Assembly: GCA_018241455.1 (NCBI GenBank)
Contig: JAFEDW010000149.1
Span: 1 to 5,339 of the forward strand
Reading direction: 5' to 3'
Length of the DNA stretch: 5,339 nucleotides
Origin: Pseudomonadota bacterium
GTDB lineage: Bacteria > Pseudomonadota > Gammaproteobacteria > Steroidobacterales > Steroidobacteraceae
The notes beneath the pieces are model-generated. The model had not been told where the DNA came from. It did not search any database and saw only the letters and a program-made list of their open reading frames with translations. Below are positions 1 through 5,339 of the stretch, one piece after another. Each line of letters begins with the position of its first letter. Positions within the stretch are counted from its first letter, which is position 1. A program made the position numbers and the translations under genes.

Positions 1-1356
1 CCAGTTCAAGGTCGAAGGCTGGTAGAGATTCACGAGCACGCCGCCACGGCGGCTGAAGTAAACGTTGAGGCGATAATCGGTGGCCACCTGCGGCAGCGTG
101 CCCGAACAGCAGGGCCACTTGGCCGCGTGGTAGAACTTGTGGCCGGCGAAGTTGCAGTCGGCGTAGTAGAACGTACTGCCGTCTGCAAGCAGCGGCTTGG
201 CGCCGAGCACCGTGTTGTACATGACGCGCTCCACGCTGTCGCCGTAGCGCGCATCGCCGCAGACGCGCAGCAGGTAGCGCGTCAGCTTGAAGTGGGCGTA
301 CGAACCGCAGGGCGTCTCGAAGCTGTGGTGTGTGAAATCCAGGCTCGCCGCCACTTCGTCGCTGTCGGGGCCGCGCAAAGTTTCGTCGGGACCCCAACCG
401 CCGGTGGCATAGCTTTGCGCGGCGAGCATCGCGAAGGCGTTCCGGGCCGCGTGCAGGTGGCGCCCGCTGCCCAGCGTCAGGTAGGCCTGCATGGCGGAAC
501 TCAGCGAATTCACGTGGCTGTAGGCGTGCCGGCCAGCCAGGTTGTTGCGGTTCTCCGCGAGCGGCCCGTAGTACTCCTCGTCGAGGTATTGCGCGCCGAG
601 CGCGCGATAGCGGGCGCCCGCGCCGCGCTGGTAGGCGAGAAAGAGATTCTCCGAAATCGTGTACGACTCATCCCAGGTGTAGGACTCATCCGTGCCCGGC
701 CGCCAGCTCACGCCGTGCTCGATCGCCTTGCCCGGCAGGTGCGGCAAGGCCGCGTCGGTGGTCCTTTCAAGAACACTGAAGGCGTCGCGGTCGCCGACAT
801 GCTGGTGCGAATCGATCAGGCCGCAGACCAGCTTGTCGTAGCAATAGGCCGGAAATCGGTTGTCCTCGTAGAAGCGCCCGGAGATCGTCTGCGCGTACAG
901 GCGGTTCAGGCGCAGCACTTTCTCGCGCGTCGCCGCGTCGCGGTCGATGGCATAGCCGCGTGCCAGTGCCGACACCCACTGCCCGAAGGTGCAGGCCGGC
1001 GCGAAGCCGTCGTCGAAGTTGGCGCGCCAGTCGTAATTGGCGTTGTAGCGATACCAGCCGCCGAGCTCGGCGCCGGGCGCTGCGAGGCCCGACATCTGCC
1101 GCAGCGGCTTGAGCAGGCTATCTTCGTCGAGCGCCATCAGCACGGCGTGAGTCGCGCGCCGCTGCTGCTCCTGTGGGCCGTCGGCCAACGTGACGTCGCC
1201 GTAGGCAAATTCGGCCAGCTCCGGCACGATGGCGAGTGAGCCACGGGGCGCGGCGGCTTTCGCCACGCCACGTGCGGCCGGCCACAGCGCACCGAGCGTC
1301 GCCATCGATGCCAGTTGCATGAAGCGGCGGCGTTCCCGCTGGCGTGGATTGTTCAT
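1..1356 (-). CDS. GH127/DUF1680-family glycoside hydrolase (beta-L-arabinofuranosidase type), Tat-exported, C-terminus cut by window edge
   Basis: I translated this frame by hand: 452 codons without a stop, running off the left edge in frame. Residues 1-36 are a twin-arginine signal (ERRRFMQLAS, a hydrophobic stretch, then AKAAAP), so the enzyme should be exported folded. The body matches the GH127/DUF1680 fold: GFAPACTFGQW (117-127), GGWGPDE (319-325), FETPCGSYAHFKLTRYL (346-362), ERVMYNTVLGA (376-386) and KWPCCSGTLPQ (413-423). In the characterised GH127 enzyme HypBA1, two Glu and three Cys are essential, with zinc bound by Glu and Cys and one Cys of a CC pair acting as nucleophile. The likely equivalents here are E325, E347, C350, C416 and C417. 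The family usually runs beyond 600 residues, so the C-terminal beta domains are missing. The ATG at 1356 is preferred because the next Met (residue 13) would lose the RR pair; no strong Shine-Dalgarno is visible. It lies 48 bases after the gene upstream. The family is clear, but the exact sugar removed is not. Confidence 0.9.
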   Translation of the reverse strand, partial: MNNPRQRERRRFMQLASMATLGALWPAARGVAKAAAPRGSLAIVPELAEFAYGDVTLADGPQEQQRRATHAVLMALDEDSLLKPLRQMSGLAAPGAELGGWYRYNANYDWRANFDDGFAPACTFGQWVSALARGYAIDRDAATREKVLRLNRLYAQTISGRFYEDNRFPAYCYDKLVCGLIDSHQHVGDRDAFSVLERTTDAALPHLPGKAIEHGVSWRPGTDESYTWDESYTISENLFLAYQRGAGARYRALGAQYLDEEYYGPLAENRNNLAGRHAYSHVNSLSSAMQAYLTLGSGRHLHAARNAFAMLAAQSYATGGWGPDETLRGPDSDEVAASLDFTHHSFETPCGSYAHFKLTRYLLRVCGDARYGDSVERVMYNTVLGAKPLLADGSTFYYADCNFAGHKFYHAAKWPCCSGTLPQVATDYRLNVYFSRRGGVLVNLYQPSTLNW

Positions 1357-1404
1357 GCTGTGACTCGCCCGGGCGGCTGCAACCTGCGCATGGATGATCG
1401 GCCG

Positions 1405-3819
1405 TCAATAGTGCGCCACGATCGTCAGTTCGCCGCCCGTTCCCGGCGGCACGATGATCACTTCCTCGGCCGCGTCGAACTGCTTCCAGCGACGCCCCTG
1501 CAGCGTCACCGAACGCATGCGCTGGCCCGCCGGCGCGCGCAGCCGCAGCTTCGTCTGCGCCGCGAAGCCGCGCGCCGGAAAACCGACGCGCGCATCGATG
1601 CGACCGGCACGCAGCGCTGTCTGCACCGCGAAACTGACGCGGCCCCAGCGCGTCGGCGCGCTGGCAACCGAGATGAGCTGGCCATCGACGAACCATTGCC
1701 GCGGCATGCCGCGCCCGAGCCAGAGGATGTCGGCATCGAGTTCCTCGAACACCAGCAGCCAGCGCAACATCAGCGGTACCACTAGTTGCGCCGGGCTGCA
1801 GTACGGCGCGGCCTCGTCGTTGGACAGGGGTTTGCGCGTCTCCGGCGCGAGCCAGGTGCCACGCGTGTACTGGTGCGCCATCATGCTGTAGGTGAGCAGC
1901 AAGGCCTCGCGGACGCGGTCGGCCTGGATCAGGCCATAGCCGTTGCCGTAGGCGAGGAATCCGGCCATCTCCTTGGTGTTGTAGGCGTAGGCGGTTGGCA
2001 CGCCGAGCAACACGTCGAAATGACGCGAGCGGTAGTTGCCGATCGAGACGATCTGCTCGCGCGCCAGCAATCCCGAATGGAGCAACTCCATGTAGGCGCG
2101 ATAGCCTCGATACTGCGGATCAAGATTGTCGCGCGGCACCGCAATGTGCTCGGGCTCGGATACGCCGGCGATCGAGGGGATGATGCGTTCGCCGTCGCGC
2201 ACGAGCGTGGAGCGCGCGATGGCGGTTGCCAGATCGGCGCGCAAAGCCGCGGCTTCGCGCTGCAGGCGTTGTCCCCACTCGACCAGGGCCGCGTCGGCGT
2301 GCACCCGGCCGATGGCTTCCCAGGCGCGCCCCAGCTCGAGGAAACCGCGCGCCGCCTCGGCGCTGTTGGAGAAATACGGTTGCACGTAGCGCTGCGGATC
2401 CTTCTCGAGGCAGGAATCCGCCTCGCTCCAGCCAGACAACATGCCGTAGGCCGCATCGGTCGGCGGCAGCGCCTGCGCCGTCGCGCGCAAGCGCAGCAGG
2501 TAGTTCGCCACGGCGTCGATGCGCACGCGATGCTTGAGCAACAGTGCCGCCTCGCCACCTGAACGGTAGTACTGCGCCGCGACGGTCAGCATGCGGCCGA
2601 ACTGGCCGGTCTCCGGTCCGCGATACAGGATCGAACCGTCATCGCGGACGAACGCACCGAAATAGTTGTCGATGCACTGGCCGGCATGTTCGAGCATGCC
2701 CCACTCGAGCATCGCTTCCGTTTCCACCGTGAAGGTGTCCTGGAAACCGTCGTGCTCGGTACCGCCATAGTTCTTGTCGACCGCGCCGTATTTCGGGAAG
2801 CCGGCCTGGCGCGTCATCATCGCGCGCACCAGGCTGAAGCGCGCCATGTGCATCAGGCGCTCATCGGGCAGCACCACCGTCATCGCGCTTTGCAGCAACC
2901 GGTCCCAACCGTCCTTCAGCGCGGCGAGCTCGACATAGCATTGACGCGGATCCGCCGCGGCGCGCGAGGCCGAGGGCAGGTAGGAGTCGAAACACCGGCT
3001 CCATGCCAGCCGCTGCCGTTCGATGCGGCTGACGCGGTACCACACCGGCTGATAGTGCAGGTTGCCCTCGACGATGCGGAACGGCGCAAAGGCGAGATAC
3101 TCGGTCCAGTCGCCGTTCTCCTCCGGATACACGAAGCGCAGCACCGGCAGGTAGCCGCCGACCAGGCCGTTCCAGACCTTGCCCGCGGCGCAGATCGGCG
3201 CGATCGACGGATGGAACAGGGCCGGCTCGAAGTTTGCGGTGCGGCCGCCGTAGGTGAAGCCGATCTTGTCGAAAGTGTCGGGCGTGCCGATGAAACTGTA
3301 GGTGTCGCCTGCGACCTTGCGGATCGGCGCGCAGATGCCGGCGATCTGCGCGTAGTCGGGGTCGCCCGGCTGCGCCAGCAGTTCGTCGGCGAGCAGGTCG
3401 CGCGCGCTGGCCACCACTTCATCGCGCGCGTGGCCGAGGTACAGCGGCTGGTCGCCGGCGAAGGTGGGCTCGAGCGTCTTGCCGAACTCGTAGCTGACGC
3501 CGTCGACATCGAGGAACACCAGCGGTCCGTCGCGGCGGCTGAAATCCTCGACCACGACGCAGGGCTCGGCGCCGGTCACGATCTCCATGACGGTCCAGTT
3601 CGCCACCACATCGCCACGCTGCACCACGTGGCTGGCGCCGGCCACGTACAACTCGACCTGGTGCTCGTCCACGTAGCGCACGACACGGAGCGATTCGGCG
3701 ACGCCGGGCGCCCCGCCGACCGCGCCCGCCACCTCACGCGGCGCCGCAGCCACGCGCGACAGCCATGTGGTCGCCGCCAACGCGGTGGCGGATGCGAGCA
3801 CCTGGCGCCGATCGACCAC
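1405..3819 (-). CDS. Tat-exported protein with six-hairpin-glycosidase-like architecture, family not recognised
   Basis: This 804-residue protein starts with GTG at 3819 and ends with TGA. Residues 1-26 are a twin-arginine signal (VDRRQVLASATALAATTWL, then AAA), pointing to export of a folded protein. Residues about 40-290 look beta-rich, with many alternating hydrophobics. Residues about 305-700 look helical and carry acidic, aromatic motifs of the sort found in (alpha/alpha)6 glycosidases: YGGTEHDGFQDTF (351-363), GWSEADSC (463-470), RYVQPYFSNSAEAARGF (477-493) and GVPTAYAYNTKEMAG (606-620). The last 100 residues look like a C-terminal beta-sandwich. This order (N-terminal beta domain, helical barrel, C-terminal beta) is known from GH78, GH95 and related families, but I cannot assign it to any of them. 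Acidic residues E355, D357, E466 and D468 are candidate catalytic residues by appearance only. The setting between a DUF1080 and a GH127 gene supports a carbohydrate role. It could be a glycosidase, a lyase or a non-enzymatic relative. GTG is the only sensible start, since a stop lies two codons upstream in frame and a later start would lose the RR pair. Confidence 0.85.
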   Translation of the reverse strand: MVDRRQVLASATALAATTWLSRVAAAPREVAGAVGGAPGVAESLRVVRYVDEHQVELYVAGASHVVQRGDVVANWTVMEIVTGAEPCVVVEDFSRRDGPLVFLDVDGVSYEFGKTLEPTFAGDQPLYLGHARDEVVASARDLLADELLAQPGDPDYAQIAGICAPIRKVAGDTYSFIGTPDTFDKIGFTYGGRTANFEPALFHPSIAPICAAGKVWNGLVGGYLPVLRFVYPEENGDWTEYLAFAPFRIVEGNLHYQPVWYRVSRIERQRLAWSRCFDSYLPSASRAAADPRQCYVELAALKDGWDRLLQSAMTVVLPDERLMHMARFSLVRAMMTRQAGFPKYGAVDKNYGGTEHDGFQDTFTVETEAMLEWGMLEHAGQCIDNYFGAFVRDDGSILYRGPETGQFGRMLTVAAQYYRSGGEAALLLKHRVRIDAVANYLLRLRATAQALPPTDAAYGMLSGWSEADSCLEKDPQRYVQPYFSNSAEAARGFLELGRAWEAIGRVHADAALVEWGQRLQREAAALRADLATAIARSTLVRDGERIIPSIAGVSEPEHIAVPRDNLDPQYRGYRAYMELLHSGLLAREQIVSIGNYRSRHFDVLLGVPTAYAYNTKEMAGFLAYGNGYGLIQADRVREALLLTYSMMAHQYTRGTWLAPETRKPLSNDEAAPYCSPAQLVVPLMLRWLLVFEELDADILWLGRGMPRQWFVDGQLISVASAPTRWGRVSFAVQTALRAGRIDARVGFPARGFAAQTKLRLRAPAGQRMRSVTLQGRRWKQFDAAEEVIIVPPGTGGELTIVAHY

Positions 3820-3825
3820 GGCTCA
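3817..3825 (-). other. Tight gene junction TGA-GCC-GTG, probable re-initiation at a GTG start
   Basis: On the minus strand the DUF1080 stop TGA, one GCC triplet and the GTG start of the 804-residue protein follow each other in the same frame. A weak GGA lies about nine bases before the GTG. A non-ATG start right after a stop suggests coupled translation, possibly at a lower level than the upstream gene. Spacing and frame are seen directly; the coupling is inferred. Confidence 0.55.
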
Positions 3826-4782
3826 GTTCCGCGCCGGCGTCACGATGATGTTTCGATACCGCACCTGGCCGTCCTCGCTGCCCTGCAGGTAGATCGGCCC
3901 CGGCAGCTCCTCGTGGCTGTCGAGCGCGCCGCCGGTGATGCCCGGGATTTCCTGGTGGTCGATGATCGTCCGGCCGTCGAGCGCCGCGGTGATCGTGCGG
4001 CCGACCAGCGTCACGTCGTACCGGTGCCAGACGCCGCTGTCCCGTTTCACTTCCGGCTGTGGCGCGATGAAGCCGTACACGCCGCCAACGCGCATCGTCT
4101 GGTCTTCGGGCACCGGATCGTTCTCCACCTGCAGCTCGTAGCGGCCGCGCAGGTACACGCCGCTGTTCGCGCCGTGGCCGCAGTTGAATTCGATGTGCAG
4201 CTTGAAATCGTCGAACTTCGCATCGCTGATCAGCTCGGGCCCGTGGCCGGGGCTCAGCATCGCGCCGTGATCGACGGTCCATTGCAGCTTGGCGGGCGGA
4301 TCGCTCGAATGCCAGCCGGAAAGATTCTTGCCGTTGAACAGCCGCCACGGCTTGCCCCAGCGCGGTGTGCCGGCTCGCGCCAGCGACGGTGCGCGCCGGC
4401 CGGACCAGGTCCAGGTCGTGCCATCGGGACCGTTCACCACGCCCTCGAGCGCATCGCCGACGAGCTGGCCGTCGAAGGCCATGTCGTGCTGGGCGCCCTC
4501 TTCTTCCTTCGGCGACACGAAGTGAAGGTGGCCATTCTCGAGCGATGGCGCGGCGAGTTCGCGCGCATGGCCCCAGCGGCCGACGAGCCGTGCGTGCAAA
4601 GCGCCGCCCGATTCGCGCAGTTCGAGCCACGAGGGATGATCGCGATGCGGCGCGTGCAGCGTCAGGTCCCAGCGGCCGAGGTAGGCGGCCTCGCCCGGCG
4701 GAACATCGGCCGTCGCGAATCCCGGCGCCAGCGGTGCGAGCAGCGCGAGCAGCAGCGCCAGGCCAGCGTGGCGCGCGCGCAT
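3823..4782 (-). CDS. Secreted DUF1080 (3-keto-disaccharide hydrolase domain) protein with extra N-terminal beta domain
   Basis: The protein has 319 residues. Residues 1-25 form a Sec signal peptide (basic start, LALLLALLAPLA core, ATA before the likely cut); there is no lipobox cysteine, so it should be soluble in the periplasm or outside. Residues about 33-130 form a separate, probably beta-rich domain (GRWDLTLHAP, PSWLELRE, LVGRWGHARE, HFVSPKEEEG). Residues about 145-317 are the DUF1080 domain: WRLFNGKNLSGWH (146-158), FDDFKLHIEFNCGHGANSGV (190-209), YLRGRYELQVEND (210-222), GVWHRYDVTLVGR (250-262), and GPIYLQGSEDGQVRYRNI (295-312) close to the C-terminus, as usual. Characterised relatives act on 3-keto-glycosides, cleaving the bond after another enzyme oxidises C3. 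The oxidoreductase gene directly upstream, one base away, fits that partnership. I start it at ATG 4782. The frame stays open to 4962, but those extra codons overlap the oxidoreductase gene and would bury the signal peptide. Domain identity is secure; substrate and exact chemistry are inferred. Confidence 0.92.
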   Translation of the reverse strand: MRARHAGLALLLALLAPLAPGFATADVPPGEAAYLGRWDLTLHAPHRDHPSWLELRESGGALHARLVGRWGHARELAAPSLENGHLHFVSPKEEEGAQHDMAFDGQLVGDALEGVVNGPDGTTWTWSGRRAPSLARAGTPRWGKPWRLFNGKNLSGWHSSDPPAKLQWTVDHGAMLSPGHGPELISDAKFDDFKLHIEFNCGHGANSGVYLRGRYELQVENDPVPEDQTMRVGGVYGFIAPQPEVKRDSGVWHRYDVTLVGRTITAALDGRTIIDHQEIPGITGGALDSHEELPGPIYLQGSEDGQVRYRNIIVTPARN

Positions 4783-4786
4783 GTCA
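4780..4786 (-). other. Tight gene junction TGA-C-ATG, probable translational coupling
   Basis: Read on the minus strand, the oxidoreductase stop TGA is followed by one base and then the ATG of the DUF1080 gene. No clear Shine-Dalgarno lies in the preceding 15 bases (GCATCAAGTCC), so re-initiation by ribosomes finishing the upstream gene is the simplest way to start. The spacing is seen directly; coupling is inference. Confidence 0.6.
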
Positions 4787-5339
4787 GGACTTGATGCTCT
4801 GCGAGGCCGCATCCCAGTACACCGGCGCCTGCCTAAAGTACGACTCGTTCGCCATGTGGCAGCCGAGCGCGGCGTTGTGGCCGAACAGCGCGTCCTGCAG
4901 CACCGGCGTTCGCGTGCGGACGGCCTCGAAGAATTTCCACAGGTGCGGGCGCAGGTCGTCATAGTCGTTCCCCTTGAAACTCAGCGCCTCGGGCAGCGGT
5001 TCGCGGCCGGGCTGCGGATCATGCTCCGCGTGCCAGTGCCTGTAGTAGTCGCTGCGCAGCCGGCCCGGAAACGAATTCGCATAATACGACGGCGCGTTGT
5101 CGAGACCGGTCTGCGGCGAGTAGCTGAGGCCGAACTCGCCCAGTTCGATGATGCCCTTCGAACCCATGAAGCGCGTGACCTCGGCGGTCTCGGTGCCCAG
5201 CGTGAGGCGCATGTACACCGGCACGCCAGCGTACTCGAACAGCGCGGTGTGCACATCGGGCATGTTGCGCCCATCGTTCCAGCGGTAGATGCCACCGAGC
5301 GCGGATACGCGCTTAGGGATCTCGTTGATGCCGAGCACG
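4784..5339 (-). CDS. Gfo/Idh/MocA-family oxidoreductase, C-terminal part (N-terminus beyond right edge)
   Basis: The visible 184 residues are the C-terminal substrate-binding half of a Gfo/Idh/MocA oxidoreductase, which typically has about 350-450 residues in total. The NAD(P)-binding Rossmann domain and the start codon lie beyond 5339. A GTG at 5338 is an internal valine, not a start: the sequence around it (VLGINEIPKRVSALGG) is the normal mid-protein strand of the family. Other family features are DGRNMPDVHTALFEY (22-36), RFMGSKGIIELGEFGLSYSP (56-75), a Tyr/His-rich stretch (SDYYRHWHAEHDP, 96-108) and the C-terminal helix LWKFFEAVRTRTPVL (133-147) followed by GHNAALGCHMANESYFR (153-169) and VYWD. 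These enzymes oxidise or reduce sugars and polyols, often at C3, and some are exported by Tat with bound cofactor. Whether this one has a signal peptide cannot be seen. Its TGA stop is one base before the DUF1080 ATG, so the two are very likely co-translated. Confidence 0.92.
   Translation of the reverse strand, partial: VLGINEIPKRVSALGGIYRWNDGRNMPDVHTALFEYAGVPVYMRLTLGTETAEVTRFMGSKGIIELGEFGLSYSPQTGLDNAPSYYANSFPGRLRSDYYRHWHAEHDPQPGREPLPEALSFKGNDYDDLRPHLWKFFEAVRTRTPVLQDALFGHNAALGCHMANESYFRQAPVYWDAASQSIKS

Noticed and set aside
127..1239. 370-codon open frame on the plus strand
   Set aside because: It is also codon-aligned opposite a real gene, here GH127, whose conserved motifs appear only on the minus strand. 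It is explained by the same lack of A at third positions.
1366..1375. Perfect palindrome cgcccgggcg in the 48-base gap before GH127
   Set aside because: It is short, has no loop or T-run, and is expected by chance in DNA this rich in GC. It does not support a terminator or an operator.
1118..1696. 192-codon minus-strand frame spanning the gap between the 804-residue gene and GH127
   Set aside because: It overlaps both real genes in another frame and reads as Arg/Ala-rich low-complexity protein, typical of shifted frames in GC-rich DNA.
2686..4794. 702-codon open frame on the plus strand, antisense to the oxidoreductase tail, DUF1080 and half of the 804-residue gene
   Set aside because: Its codons are aligned exactly opposite those of the DUF1080 and 804-residue genes. 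Because those genes use mostly G or C at third positions, the opposite frame rarely begins a codon with T and so lacks stops. The translation has no recognisable motifs and ignores gene boundaries.
4783..4962. N-terminal extension of the DUF1080 frame up to 4962
   Set aside because: It overlaps the oxidoreductase coding sequence, is Arg/Cys/Thr-rich without sense, and would place the clear Sec signal peptide inside the protein.
5336..5338. GTG as the start of the oxidoreductase
   Set aside because: The family sequence continues through this codon without a break, and a start here would remove the whole cofactor-binding domain. The gene simply runs off the window.

Overview
The window is a GC-rich stretch of bacterial DNA that is almost entirely coding. 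It holds four genes, all on the minus strand and all reading right to left, so transcription enters from beyond position 5339. Two genes are cut by the window edges: the first (an oxidoreductase) lacks its N-terminal half and the last (a GH127-type glycosidase) lacks its C-terminus. In transcription order they are a Gfo/Idh/MocA-family oxidoreductase, a secreted DUF1080 (3-keto-disaccharide hydrolase domain) protein, a large Tat-exported protein with the look of an (alpha/alpha)6 'six-hairpin' glycosidase that I cannot place in a named family, and a Tat-exported GH127/DUF1680 protein of the beta-L-arabinofuranosidase type.

The genes are packed with gaps of 1, 3 and 48 bases, which strongly suggests one operon. 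The promoter should lie upstream of the oxidoreductase, outside the window. I see no terminator, tRNA, rRNA, CRISPR array, insertion sequence or long repeat. There is no gene-free stretch above 48 bases.

The likely theme is breakdown of a plant or microbial glycan outside the cytoplasm. Gfo/Idh/MocA enzymes and DUF1080 proteins are known partners in a pathway in which a sugar is oxidised to a 3-keto-glycoside and the glycosidic bond is then cleaved by elimination or hydrolysis. The GH127-type enzyme would remove a furanosidic or related sugar using a zinc-bound cysteine. The 804-residue protein would add a further glycosidase or lyase activity. The substrate is not readable from the sequence.

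The organism is probably a GC-rich Gram-negative polysaccharide degrader, because two proteins carry twin-arginine signals, one carries a Sec signal, and the gene set is typical of such bacteria. Acidobacteriota, Verrucomicrobiota (Opitutus-like), Planctomycetota or soil Gammaproteobacteria are all possible. I cannot choose between them from this window.
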